Numbered from the stretch's first letter, positions 24,223 to 36,260 are shown. The stretch: DNA of 64,000 nt from Dactylellina haptotyla (GCA_031310005.1 CM062380.1:3658001-3722000), one strand, 5' to 3'. Translations and numbers: made by a program. The notes: generated from the letters alone by a model not told the origin.

Positions 24223-25539
24223 ATGCGGTTCGACACTCGTTCAACACTGCTGGCTGCTTTGCTGGCGGTGACTATCCCATCCGCTATTGCCTCTCCTTCT
24301 AAGAGCTACTGCAAGTATAATTGCTCGCCCAGCCAGGTTTACGATGCCTTCTGTGCGCCAGCACATCTTTCGGATACGAAGAATTTTTGTAGAAAGGTCT
24401 TGAATCGCCCGGCTACCACGACTCTCACGAAAACCAGCACGGTCTATGCGACAAAGTGAGTGCCGAAAGCAATACCTAGATATCTTTTTGCTTATTGTAT
24501 CTACTTTTTTCTAATACTAACCAATTGACTGCACAGATACCACACTGTGACTTCAAAGAAGACCAAGGCAGTTGCAGCAACGACGGTTACAAAGACGAAT
24601 ACCAAGTACAATACGATCACTGGCCAGGAGACCTCCATCGCCACGCAAATCGACGATGTTACTGTCACAGATACGACTACAGACCTGGTCACCATTACCA
24701 GTGAGGTCACGCAGACATTGCAAGTCGTCGCGACCAGCAATGTTATGGATACTATCACCATCACGAACACCGAAACTGGTACCGCCTCATTGACCGTCAC
24801 CGTCACTTCTACAACTTACACCCAGCCACCCCTGCGAAAGATGAAGAAGCGCATACCAGCTGCCTTCGCAGCCGAGTCCGAAGCCGAGAGTGAGGCTACC
24901 ATCGTAGAACGATCCTACAGCTATGCTTTCAAGATCCCGTCCTACATTCCCCAGGATATCTCGCCATACCGTGTGACCAGCGCCTGCAAAAAACTCAACC
25001 CGTGCATGTCGACCAAGACCGTCACCTCCAAGAAGACCGTCACCCGCAATTCGACCAAGACAGTCCTGACAACGACCACCCTCAAAGCTGCGACAGTGAC
25101 CAAAACTAGCACCAAGACTGTAAACGTCGCCAAGACAAACACCGTCGCGCAAACCGTCTACCAGACCGCCACTTTCACCGACACAACCATCACCACCCTC
25201 ACTGCAGCCACAGAGACCGAGACCATCTCCACAGACACTATAGTAACCGGCACCGAAACCGTCACGGTGGGCACCGACACTGCCACCGCCACAGTCACCG
25301 AGAGTGTCACAGAAACCATGACCCAAACCGCAACACAAACCCTCGCATGCAGTACAGGAATCGTCATCTGCGATCTCGCCGTCCCAAACAGCTGCTGCAG
25401 CGGCCGCTGTGTCAAGTTCTTTGCAAACCCAAACTGCTGCGTTAACTCTGGGGAGCTCTGCGACATATTGCATCCGGAGGGATGTTGCGGTGGAACTTGT
25501 GCGTTCTCGAATGCCTCCGGTACCTATAAATGCCTTTAA
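24223..25539 (+). CDS. Secreted Thr/Val-rich protein ending in two tandem cystine-knot-like modules
   Basis: Two exons, 24223-24455 and 24537-25539, give 411 residues; the intron is GTGAGT...CACAG. Signal peptide: residues 1-22 (LLAALLAVTIPSAIA). The mature N-terminus has a small Cys-rich segment (CKYNCS, DAFC, NFCRK). Residues about 65-190 and 215-345 are long TVTxTxT/TKT repeats, a probable O-glycosylated, extended stalk. In between lies a short basic and acidic linker with KMKKR and a YSYAFKIPSY segment. The last 63 residues contain 12 cysteines in two copies of one spacing: C-x6-C-x7-CC-x3-C-x8-C, then directly C-x6-C-x7-CC-x3-C-x10-C. This is the spacing of inhibitor-cystine-knot (knottin) folds. 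No activity can be stated. It has no transmembrane segment and no clear GPI signal, so it is probably released or wall-bound. Confidence 0.85.
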
Positions 25540-26402
25540 TTGCCTATGTTCGATAGGGCTGTAGTCTGGTCCGTCATGTCTTTTTGTGGTATTGGTGAAA
25601 TCTCGCATCGCGGCTGGCGTGCGTTTATACACCGGCTTTGTAGGGGATTTTTTAACACGTTTAATGTAATTATTAAATATACTTTTTTTCTTATTTTCAT
25701 CGAATTATATCTAGTGACATGTTTCATTTGAGAGGGAAAGATTCTGCTTCCTGCCACTGGCGTCATCTATACATGGGTCTATAGTAAGTCTATAGCGTGG
25801 GAACGTCAGATTTCCACTTAAGCTATCGATATAGCTAGTGATTGTTATCGAGGCTAAGCTATCTGAAGAAATCGTTGGATAAGTTTGCATCTGGTGTTGT
25901 TGTTGTAGTTTTGGGGGGGCTTATCGTCTTGTAATCCAGATCGCAATTGCTGTGCCTTGGTTGTCAAGGCAAAACCCCGTACTTTATAGCTAGTTGGCCG
26001 TTGGAGCTCTTCAATCTTCTCGGTCGTATATATTAACGAGGGGCCTTCTCAGGTACCAAAAGGTTATAGATAAGTTGTGAAAATAAATCGCGAGTAAAAT
26101 GTTAAAATATGTGCGGATGTATATATGCTCCGCGCCACAACAATGCAACAGCAACAGCCATCGTGGTCTCGGCGTCTCGAACTTGTCTCGCTGGCTAGCA
26201 CGCTCTACGTAAAGCAAATCATCATTCGATTTTAACAACAAAAATTATACTTTGCGGTGTGGCATTTAAATGCATTTAACCCGTCATATAACCCGATTTT
26301 TTTCTATATTTGAAAGGTCGTTCGATTTAGTTATTCCCTAACGGTCTACGTGCGCATATTGCCCAGAATATATACGCTTCTAATATTTACTTATAACTGA
26401 AA
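25540..26402. other. AT-rich intergenic stretch
   Basis: About 0.86 kb between the knottin-like gene and the subtilisin remnant. TA-rich, no frame with protein character. A GTTGTTGTTGTAG run lies near 25895. Confidence 0.45.
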
Positions 26403-28725
26403 TGACCGCAAGCGGAAAAATACTCCACTACCTCATACTTTTAATCTGGTTCCTCAGGCCGCGATGCGTCGAACCTCGTTATTGGGAAATACGAAGGCAT
26501 TGGAACCCAACACTATCTGCTCGAGGGAGCATACAAGGATCTAGCTAATGCTATTTTGGATGAACTTGCTGTTGGAGACAAACCTTGGGTAAGCTTTCTG
26601 CTCGCTCGTTGCTGTCTTCATCTGTTGCTCTTGTGAATGCCGATATCGGGATATATACTTCGTGCGCCGCGAATGGTTTACAAGACACGATATATAAATA
26701 TAAGCATTTCTCACACTGAGTTTCATGTGTAGATCGTAACATGGTACGACATGGGAGCCGAGTGGAACCTGATCGGTCGATTCAAACTTATAGATAAAAA
26801 TGCGAAAAAGCCGCCCAACCGGCGCCGTAGTGGAGAAGCGAGAGAAGGACACAGTGGAAACCACTAAAACTACTCAACCCGTTCTACTCTGCAGCCACGA
26901 GCGATTGTGAAGGATACCGAAAATACACCTTATGATGTTCGATTCCTTGCGACACCTCCACCTCGAGACGGGACCCCGCCTGATCCTATCGTTACTACGA
27001 TCGATTATTATTACGAAGATTCCCAAGGTAGAGGAGTCGATATATTCGTTTTGACTACGGGTTCGAGATAAAGACCACCCATGGCGAGCTTCAAGATGCT
27101 ATTGATAGAGGCCAAGTACACGGATATATATTCGCCGACACTCTAAACCCTGCAACCGAACAGATAGAATACGGTTTCGACGAAGACTACCACGGGACTT
27201 TGGTTACTTCCAAGATATTTGGGAAGAGAGGCGGGCTAGCGAAGAATGCTCGTGTATGGATCGCAGTCGGATTAGATAAATGGGGTAACGCGACCGATAT
27301 AGGCTACATTGACACCATATATAAAATACGTGACAAGGTGATGGAGGAAACGAAAGAAAATCCTGATTATAGGGCAATAATAAACTTCAGTCTGGGCTTT
27401 AGCCATCTCAGGGACCCATCAGAGCTAGAACAGGATAAATACAAAAAGGCTCCGAATCTGGGTCGGCATGACCTAGAATATATACGCTGGATTACGATCC
27501 TTTATGATCGTGCTTTGAAAAATCTTTTAGAATTGAATAACGTCGCATTGGTAACGGGAGCAGGAAATGGCAAAGTGGTATGTGAACTCATCCAAACATA
27601 CTGGCTTATCAGAGTCCTTTTTAGCTGACAAGGATACCCAAACCACGTAGACAGCCTACAAAATAATCCCAAAAAGTAAAGCCAGAAAGCAGAAACGAAG
27701 AAATAAATAAACATTCAAAAAAAAAAAAAAAGAAAAACCAGGTGGTTCGGTTTCTGGAAAAATTGAATGTTACTGACTCAATAGGGCTTTTAAAAATAGG
27801 GTGATCCGATTGTAGACTGGCCAGCTAAACGCGGAGCATCCTATGACAATCTCGTGGTGATTGGGAGCGTGAATACTAAAGTCGACTTAACTTCCAACTC
27901 GAAAGCCGATTTCGTGAAGGTTTATACGATGGTACGGAATATCGAGGTTCCCGATATAAAGTCAAGAAAATCCGACTACAACGACGAATTTGATAAGTCT
28001 ATAAGCATCACCGGCGTATCATTAGGTAAGATAGAGAACTCAGTTAACTCTTCGCTTCATGTCTAGGGTCGAATTCCTCCTAGAATGTCTATAAAATATT
28101 CATGCCAACCCCATTTTTGGAACCACTTTCACAGATAATCTATGCTGGTTGCATCGAATTTGCGCTTTTTACAAGATCTTTACGAGGCTGACTATTCACC
28201 ATATACGTCATTTCGTAAATAGGTTGTCCTGCTATTTCGGGGATCCTTGCGACCCATCTCTCGGCAAATCCGAGCTGGTCTCCTCGGAAAGCTATTCAAA
28301 AACTTATTTCCGATGCTTATCCACGGAAGAAAGATGGTTTGAAGGTTGCCTGGACCGGTGTACGACCCCCTCCACGGACGCAGAATCAGAATTCGAGGAA
28401 GCGCTTGAGGCCCTCTACTGAGTCTCAGGCTGGCGGATCTTCAAATTGCAAGGTTCCTCGCAAAAAGGCTAAGAGTAGTAATAAAAAGGGGCAGAAATTG
28501 GCTCGCCGTCAAGAGACCTCGGAGTTTGAAGACTGCGATGACGATGAGTTTGACGAAAGTCTAGATGACGACGATCCGGATGGGTTTGATAGGCCCCAAG
28601 ACTCATCGGGTGACTTTATATCAACCAGAACCGTCCTCCAAGTGTATAAGACTCAAACAACAGTCATAACAGTAGATGTAACGGTGACAGCAACGACGTT
28701 GATGACCCGAGCTACGGGGAATTGA
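26403..28725 (+). pseudogene. Decayed subtilisin-like (S8) serine protease gene
   Basis: Protein similarity is clear but the frame is broken. A signal-peptide-like start (ATG 26403, KILHYLILLIWFL) is out of frame with the next segment (from about 26468, ASNLVIGKYEGIG...DKPW, ending at donor 26589). A third piece (26733 on) runs into a stop near 26866. From about 26900 the S8 domain begins (IVKDTENTPYDV). At 27051-27055 one base is missing: GRGVDIFVL is in one frame and the catalytic-Asp segment DYGFEIKTT continues in another. After that the gene is tidy: the His motif HGTLVTSKIFG (His codon 27191-27193), VTGAGNGKV, an intron 27578-27799, GDPIVDW, VVIGSVN, an intron 28026-28222, and the Ser motif TGVSLG/CPAISG across the junction. 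The tail is basic, then acidic (DDDEFDE), ending in Val/Thr repeats. A sequencing error at 27051 could explain that break but not all of them. An unusual multi-exon functional gene is the alternative. Confidence 0.7.
27717..27731 (+). repeat. Poly(A) run preceded by AATAAA-like words, inside an intron
   Basis: Fifteen A residues follow AAATAAATAAAC by a few bases, within the 222-bp intron of the subtilisin remnant. The order (poly(A) signal, then A run) resembles the 3' end of a retroposed transcript, but no target-site duplication could be identified. Confidence 0.5.
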
Positions 28726-31331
28726 GTCTAATAAAAAACGTCGTTCTTTAAATGGTATAGTATTGATGCTTCGTATAGCTATATAGGTATATTTGCTAGT
28801 GTATATAGTTCGGATTTTCTAGATCAGTATATATTGCTAGTGTTGTTTCATTCGGAGAAATTCGGGAAGCCAAAGTAGTAACCATGATTGCACTCTCTAG
28901 ACTTACAAAAAAAAGCTGGACAAGACGATTGATTGCCATCAATGGGCTGAAGTACATTTAAATCCCTCAGTCTACCTTTTCGTTCACAGTACATTTGCCA
29001 ATTGTTCTAGGAAGTGCACATGTGGACGGTGAACCAAATACGACTCTACTCTGAGGGGCTTTTCAAATTTTGGATATTCAACGATCCAAGTGATCGCAGT
29101 AAGCATGCTAGCACAGTATGAGTTGTAATCGGATAAATAACCTTGATATCACTTTGATGTATAATAAACAGATCAGCTGGTATATTATTTGTATTTGTTT
29201 ACTATAATCTGTGTGGCGAAGCTCGTGAGCTCGGGGATTACAATCTCCGTTTATGTCATGCTTTTCTGGCTCACGAACATCGAAATCTTATATTATAATT
29301 TAGTCTGATATTTAAAACTTAAAAGGCTCTATAGGGACCGAAGCTCAGCTCAGTCGATTCGGAGAAAGAGCCTCCGAAACTTCGAAAATGAAAACTACTC
29401 AAGAATCTGTTGCACAATCATCTCAATTGATCAACCGCTAAGCCTTTAAATTATAATGAACCGCTAGCTTGTGCAACCGTGCAATGCAATGCAACTACAG
29501 TCGCAAGTATTAGTTTGTAGGTTAATATGTTAGGTCTCCACTGTGCATAACCTACCACCATCAGCTTTACGACCTTTTAAACCTCAAATCAGGAAATAAT
29601 TACATAATAATTTTACAATGCAGCGCGCCAGCCGTTTTTATCGATAATGGTGTTAACAAAAATAACACGACGTTGCCCCACCGGACCATCTACACCGAAT
29701 AAGACTTTTCGTACCACGGGGGCATGCATACGTTAAAGCGCCAGGCATTAAGGTTCCCATCAACATGGGATAGGAATACAAATCGAGCAAAAATCCGATC
29801 CTGGTAGAAATTTAGCGTGGGGTAAATATACCAGTATACGAAGTTTCGATATTAGCCTGATTTTCAACAACCCCGTGGGAAGATTACAATAGAACAATGG
29901 AATACAATTCTGTGGAAACTCAAATGCAAATACTTTCCCCGTCGGCCAACTGCGCGGCGTTTCTTGATAAATGCTTGGTAAGCTTGAAATTCTAGATCTT
30001 GCTCGCGTAATTTTAGGAGTAAAATCATTCCCGTAGAACAATGCAGGCGCTTACAACCGTTGGGGCCGCTGAAGTGAGACATCCTCGAATACCATCCGCG
30101 TCGGTGAAGCATCTCTGTACTTGAGATTGTGAGACATTCCTATAATTGATGATTATTATTGACTATCGCGCCCCTCAAAATACCTGGTCAATTGAGAAGT
30201 TGAAGGACACGATTTTCTATCAAATATTGTTAGGGAATTTTGGCTTGGCAAACACATTATAGCAGTTTCAAATTCAGTTATATGATTAAATCCGTCTCGT
30301 AGGTCTTTGATAAATTGCCTTCGACATTAACGGACTGGTGATATGATCGTGCACACGTAAGCTTTAGATCCATCGGATTGGACCCGAAGGATCGAATTTA
30401 TATCGACAGCCCCATTAACGCAGGAATTTTGTCTCGGGAAATAGACAGCCCCTGGCTGCATAGCCAGGCTTCTACTTCCTGTGGATACTAATTCCCTCAA
30501 GTCATATATCCCAATATAACTGCAATATATTCCTCTTAGATTGGTAACGACGGACCAGGCGTCAATAACCTTCTTTCAGCCTCTTTAGGAATATTTGTAC
30601 GAATTTGGTTCGAAACGGCTGCAGAGCTTTTCCGCATCCATGTATAGGGCGGGGCCCGGCAGTTGGAGACCCGCGCCGGGTAAACCGTATTTCAACGACC
30701 CGAGTCAGTGTTCTGCGTTATAGCCGCAAAAATGCAACATGGGTTGGGGTGGTAAGCTATAGCTATATAGTGCACATTGCTTGACGTTCCACCTGTCATG
30801 AATCGTGATCTGTGTACCCGTCCTAGACCACGTCGATGTTTATTTTGTTTACCGGAAGGTGCCGAATTGGAATTCCGGGGGGTCGACATGACTCTGCTTC
30901 ATCCGAATTCTTCAATGATGAAGCTCTACAGGCCCTGACGGTTGACGCAGCGGAAGCACAAAGCTTCCTTGGCAGATCGTATTCGCAGCTCGGGGTGTCG
31001 TTACCCCGGTGCAGATTAGGCTGGACGGTGGTGTGGCTCCGACAACCGCAGTGGCCTGGATGATACCTGCACGGGCCTGGTATCTCGAGATTGAATGTCA
31101 TCACGTTTTCGACGCGATGAGAGTGCTTATATTCAAAAATTCTATTGATATACCATACATGGTTGAGAATGATATAAAAGAGGCGGGTATCTGCGCGAAT
31201 CTATTTGAACTCGAATCACAAGTCTCTCCACCATTAAGTCGCAGTACGAATCTAAATCCTAAAAACCACCATCAAGATCTTCTTTGATATTCCATCTATA
31301 TTCTATTTTCAATATACTTAAATCCTTCAAG
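28726..31331. other. Long AT-rich gene-poor stretch
   Basis: About 2.6 kb. Frames such as 29760-30041 and 29864-30112 (-) and 30836-31063 (+) have no recognisable domains and overlap one another. TA-rich words dominate 28740-29300. This may be decayed repeat or gene sequence, but no parent could be identified. Confidence 0.45.
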
Positions 31332-31619
31332 ATGTTGGCAAAATCCATCATCGTCTCCTTCCTCGTCGCTTCCGCGGCCGCTGCCAGACCAACAAAGACC
31401 AAGACGACATTGGTTACCACTACTGTTAAGACTACTACCACTCCACCACCAGTTTACACAGATATGCCCGTAAGATTACCTACCATAACCCCCTGCCCAC
31501 TGTGTACACAATGGTCTTTTTACTGACCTTCTTAGTGCCTCATCAACGGAGTCACCAGCTATTGCTCGACTCGCTCCTCGTGCTTCCCACTTGGATGCAT
31601 TTACACCGGTCACGAATAA
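31332..31619 (+). CDS. Small secreted Cys-containing protein (73 residues)
   Basis: Two exons, 31332-31469 and 31536-31619, joined in phase. The intron starts GTAAGA and ends CTTAG. An unspliced reading would end at 31526 without the Cys module. Signal peptide: residues 1-18 (IIVSFLVASAAAA). The mature protein starts RPTKTKTT, a Thr/Val/Pro linker. It then has 27 C-terminal residues with four Cys (CLINGVTSYC and CFPLGC), enough for two disulphides. Short, secreted and Cys-containing, it fits the usual filter for candidate fungal effectors or wall peptides. No family is recognised. It lies alone between gene-poor stretches. The start is the first ATG before the signal segment. Confidence 0.7.
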
Positions 31620-31943
31620 ACGAAAGATGGTTGCGGCTCCCATAGAGATATTGTTTGGGGGAACGTTGATGTGAATTCAACGGCAGAAATCAAAAATAGA
31701 TGCAGCTTGGGGAGAGTGTTCTTTTCTTGGAAATAGGGAGCTAGTTACCTAGCACTATCTATCCATCATCTTGTATCTATAAAATTGTACAAAATTCAAT
31801 TGCAATTTTAGAATTTCATCTATGAGATTGTTTAAAGTGTAAAAGCCACTCGTTGGCCATGTTGCGCAGAGACCTAATAATTCTGTTCCTGGAATAACGT
31901 GCAAGTGCTGAGAATATTAGAGTGAATTATCATTTGAGCCAAT

Positions 31944-33075
31944 ATGGCGAATACGTATAACGCGAGAAGCACGATAAAAGCACTCATTTTGAAATATCAT
32001 GCTCTCCATGCATATGTTGCTGAGCTCGTGGATTTTTTATTTTCAGGACCGGTTCCTGAAAGTTTAAACGCCAAAGCCAGAGTTTGTAAGGTACATTTAG
32101 CATTCTCAATATGTTGTTCAATGATAAAGGGCTCCTCGCTCTGTTCGCACTGTTAGTCCAGCATTCCATTAACTAGGGTAGAGTCGCGCTCATAAACAGA
32201 ATAGGACGGGATACACTCAAGCGGCGACCCGCAAGATCAACCTAGATGCTTTCTATGCACAGAATACCGCATTGGTTGATTCTGTAACCAAAGACTTCTT
32301 CAGCCTGGTTCACTCGGCTCAGGGGCCATTCCCAATCGGCCTCAACGGCCCACCGAATACTCCAAAACACGGTCAAACTCTAGTGCAATTGATAGATGCT
32401 GTGCAGGATAAGCTGTATACCCTGGACCGAGACCTCCACCATCCAAATTTCGTCAACAACCCACCTGAGTATGCCAAATACGGACTATACTGGGAAGATG
32501 TGAGCGATGAGGAAGACCCCAGTGAAGTGGTGCCCAGACAGGTTACTGTGGACTCCGCGATTGCATTTGTACAACGGTTCCAAGATGCTCTGTGGGGTGT
32601 GAATAAGTGGAGTACTATCCTCCCCGTTGATTTCAACGAAATGGACAGAGATCCCGATATGCGGCCAGAGCCGATGTTAGTTTGGGATACAGCTCAGGCA
32701 TCTGCAGATGCGGTGGTGGCCAGCAATGTGAATTTGCAAGACCCAATCACCGTACTGGCGTATGTGCTTGATCTACGCGGGTTAAAAGGCAATGCGGGTA
32801 ATGTACCACAGAAGGATGCGACGTTCGATGATACGCATGCACGGATCATGGGGAAGGGTTTTGAATTGCTAGGGAGATTTCTGATGGAGGAGAAGTCTAT
32901 AGCAGTCCACCGGCATGAAGCGAGGACCCTTTTTGCGGTGACAACGTGGTGGCAGGGATTCGCTGAGGATATCGGGGAGGTGCAGTTGTTTAAGAATTTA
33001 TGGGCGGATATGTTCCTGAGATTGGGAAAAGGGGTGACAGAGATCCGGACGGCCGCGATCGGTGCGTCAAGTTAG
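31944..33075 (+). CDS. Hypothetical protein, 340 residues
   Basis: The main exon 32200-33075 encodes 291 residues with normal composition. A likely first exon 31944-32090 (MANTYNARSTIKAL...) joins it by an intron GTACAT...AACAG in phase, but the first exon is uncertain. Without it the frame could begin only at a non-ATG codon near 32272. No signal peptide, membrane span or known motif is seen. The protein is mostly helical, with FVQRFQDALWGVNKW in the middle and a C-terminal helix pair (GKGFELLGRFL; FAVTTWWQGFAEDIG). The alternation of short helices weakly resembles the two secreted proteins encoded at 48526-49383 and 52876-53658, but I cannot show homology by eye. Confidence 0.6.
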
Positions 33076-33909
33076 ACATTATTACCTGATATTTTACTTT
33101 ATATCCACGTTTCCCCAGTAGTTATTGTGTAATGCCAATTGAAGTCCGCGCAAGCCAATTAAGTAAAATTCTAGAAGCAATGAATGGGGACGGGTAAGCG
33201 GAATGTGGTCGTTCGGTTGTGTTGCCGGGCTGCATGACATCACGCCGAAGAGCTCACTCCGCGCGGACGCCGCGGAGGAAGAGTCCACCTGCGCGGGGCT
33301 GGCTGACCTTTTGCAGCCCTGCAACTGGCTCCAGCGACCAGGCCAGCTGCTGCATTTGTAGGGACCGATGGGTCTCAGTGTGCCCCGGATCTTGGCTGCG
33401 TGAAGGGACTTTCTCTGCTGCGGACCGACGCCGGACGCCGCGAGGAAGGTTCATGTTTTATAGTAGGGCGCCCAGCTGACCGCCGAACCGCCGGACGATG
33501 CAGCATGCTAAGAAGATACATAAGTAGATACCTTGTTAGGCCGTGCTCGTGTAGGAACTCGACATATATTTTTGGGCCCATCACATACTTCTTTGCCTGC
33601 AGGTGGAATTTTTTTTCTGCAGTCTCTTCTCCTTGCAAGACTTAGAAACGGGGCAAAACACCAGTCGGCTAGTCGTACCAGAAGGGCAAGGACCTGCGGG
33701 CGTCTTCATATAATACTTGATCATGGCTATATTATAGCCTTCTCCCTGTAATATTTTCTGTCATCCATCTGGCGGGGTAGCTAACCTGGCTACAACTTCA
33801 CCGGCGTCCGCTCCTTCGCCTACCGCAGCAGCCGCAACCGTGTTGAAAGCGGCGAGGTAACAACATCGCGACGACAACCTCAACACGGCCGCCTGCAGCC
33901 ACCGTCACA
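33076..33909. other. GC-rich intergenic segment with short repeated words
   Basis: 834 bp upstream of the SulP transporter. Two copies of a CGGACGCCGCG-rich word followed by AGGAAG occur at 33264-33283 and 33432-33449. CTCCGCG/CGCGGAG arms at 33258-33278 can form a short hairpin. The base composition (33180-33480) is noticeably GC-richer than the flanks. It could be a repeat remnant; no ends were found. Confidence 0.45.
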
Positions 33910-36260
33910 ATGAGCAGGTCCAGCTCCAAGTCCCGATCGAACTCGGTCCCCGCGAGCCCCAACCACCGGCCGGTGTTTTCTCGGGAACCCGATCTCTATA
34001 CTTCCCTCCTCTCCCGTCTCACGGACTCTAACGGCCAGCCAGAGCAATCCGTCCAGAACAATGGCACTTTCAATCCTCCCGGAACCGCATCCTCCACCTC
34101 CTCCGCAAACGGTCTGCCGGGTCTCTACCGAGGACTCTCTTCATTCGGTGCCATCCCCACAGCCCGCCTCGACGATGACCGTTCATCCATCATGAGTGAT
34201 GGCGCGGGATCGGTCAACAATGGCCGTAAGCGGCAGCAAAAGATGTCTACATCCGAATTGGCGAGATATAGCGGTGTCAAACACCCGCGGTTGATGTACA
34301 TGAGCTACTATATACCTGCCATAAAATGGGTACCCCATTATGACCTAAAATATCTGGCGGGTGACATCACCGCTGGGAGTGAGTGCTCATTCAAATCTAC
34401 GTTGATCAATTATACGTGCTAACGGTGTTATGTAGTCACAATGGCCTCGATATATATCCCCATGGCCCTCTCCCTCGCCTCCAACCTCGCTCACGTACCA
34501 CCAGTACAGGGCCTCTACTCTTTCGCTATCGTACCTATAATATACACCCTCCTCGGATCATGTCCGCAAATGGTCACAGGCCCCGAAGCTGCAGGCTCCC
34601 TCCTCGTCGGCGAGGCTGTCCGGCATGCCATTAACTCTGGGAAGCAACATGACGACGACGCTACCAAAAACGCCATAGTGGCTGGCATAGTCACAACCAT
34701 AACTGGCGTAATAGCATTGATGGGAGGTATTGTCCGACTGGGATTCCTCGATAGCGTGCTTAGCCGAGCGCTGTTGCGTGGCTTCATCTCCGCCGTGGGA
34801 TTCGTCATCACCGTGGACCAATTCATCGCCGAATTCGGCCTCCTGAAGCACGCGAAGAAAGAGGGTGTGACGCATGCCTCATCGCTCACAAAGATCAACT
34901 TCCTCATCACTCACGTCTCCGATATTCATGCTCCCACCGCCATTCTTAGCATGGTATCACTTGTGATAATCCTCGGCTTCAAAAAGTTCAGAACAAAGAT
35001 CCAGAAGAGACACAATTGGGTTGTCTTTATCCCCGATAGGTTTTTAGTAGTCACAATCGCCACAATATTAACTGCTAAGCTAGACTGGAATGCAAGGGGA
35101 ATCGAAATCCTAGGGGATGTCGCTGCAGGAAGCTTCCAAGTTCGATTTCCTTTCAAAGAGGAGAATATCCCCAAGATTAGGGAAGCGCTACCTACCGCCT
35201 TTTTAATTTCTGTCCTCGGATTCTTCGAGAGTGTCGTCGCAGCGAAAAGCTTAGGCAGCCCTATCGACGCCAATATCAGTTCGAACCGAGAACTCGTGGC
35301 CTTAGGAGTCGGTAACATCATTGCAGGCTTCGGTTGTGGCCTCCCTTCATTCGGAGGATATGGCCGAAGCAAGCTGAATAAATCTACAGGAGGCAGAACT
35401 GGTATGAGCAGCGTCGTACTATCTTTTATCACGCTAATTTGTATATGGTTCATTCTACCCTACTTCAAATACATTCCGGTATGTCCCCAAAGTCACCATT
35501 AAACTATTCAAAACGTGAAGGTTACTAATAGTTTATGCAGCGCTGTGTTCTCTCCTCCATGATCACTTCCGTCGCCTTTTCTCTCCTCGAAGAAGCACCT
35601 GCGGACATCAAATTCTTCGCTAAAATTCGCTCCGCCCCGGATCTGCTCATGATGTTCATTGTCTTCACTCTCACAATAATCTACTCTCTCGAACTCGGTA
35701 TCGCCGTTGGCGTCGGTCTCTCCATCGTCCAAATCCTCAAACACGCCACCAGAGCGAGAATCGTAATTCTAGGAAGAGTGCCGTACACCACCCCTCCAGT
35801 CTTCAAGTCTGCCGAGGAATTCCCGGAAGAAATCGTTCAGATCGAGGGATGTTTGATTGTGAAAATCCCAGAGCCGTTAACTTTTGCGAACGCGGGCGAT
35901 TTGAAGAATCGTCTAAAACGGCTCGAGATCTATGGGTCCACTATTGCGCACCCGAGTTTACCCCGGCTACGCAGCGACGAACATAATCGGAATGTAGTGT
36001 TTGACGTGCACGGAATGACAAGCGTGGATGGTAGTGGAGCGCAGGTGTTAAAGGAAATTGTAGAGGGGTATCTGGAACGAGATGTTAGGGTTTTCTTTGC
36101 CAGAGGGCCTAGGAGAGGGGGGGAGGTGTGGAAGACGATGGAACGAGGCGGGATCGTGGGACTTGTTGGTGAGGAGAAAGGGTTTTATGAGCATGTGGCG
36201 GATGCGTTGAGGGAGATGGAGGGGGTGGATCCGGATGAAGGTAGGCCGAGGAGTGTATGA
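33910..36260 (+). CDS. SulP/SLC26-family anion transporter with C-terminal STAS domain
   Basis: Three exons, 33910-34378, 34436-35478 and 35541-36260, give 743 residues. The introns have strong signals (GTGAGT...GTAG; GTATGT, TACTAAT branch point, GCAG). Residues 1-125 are a Ser-rich hydrophilic extension. The SulP membrane domain follows: LKYLAGDITAG/ITMASIYIPMALSLA, PPVQGLYSFAIVPIIYTLLG, then about ten more spans including GFFESVVAAKSLG and CGLPSFGGYGRSKLN. The STAS domain occupies about residues 570-735, with IVQIEGCLIVKIPEPLTFAN and VVFDVHGMTSVDGSGAQ. Members carry sulfate or related anions. Substrate and membrane (plasma membrane or vacuole) cannot be told from sequence. The long N-terminal extension is more like intracellular fungal SulP proteins than high-affinity sulfate permeases, so naming it a sulfate permease would be premature. 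Confidence 0.92.

Noticed and set aside
24787-25632. 281-codon frame antisense to the Thr-rich stalk
   Set aside because: Mirror of the ACN repeat codons of the real gene (Gly/Asp/Val-rich shadow), not an independent gene.
28726-31331. RIP-mutated transposon
   Set aside because: The region is AT-rich, but no transposase, reverse transcriptase or terminal repeats could be found and no dinucleotide index was computed. It remains only a possibility.
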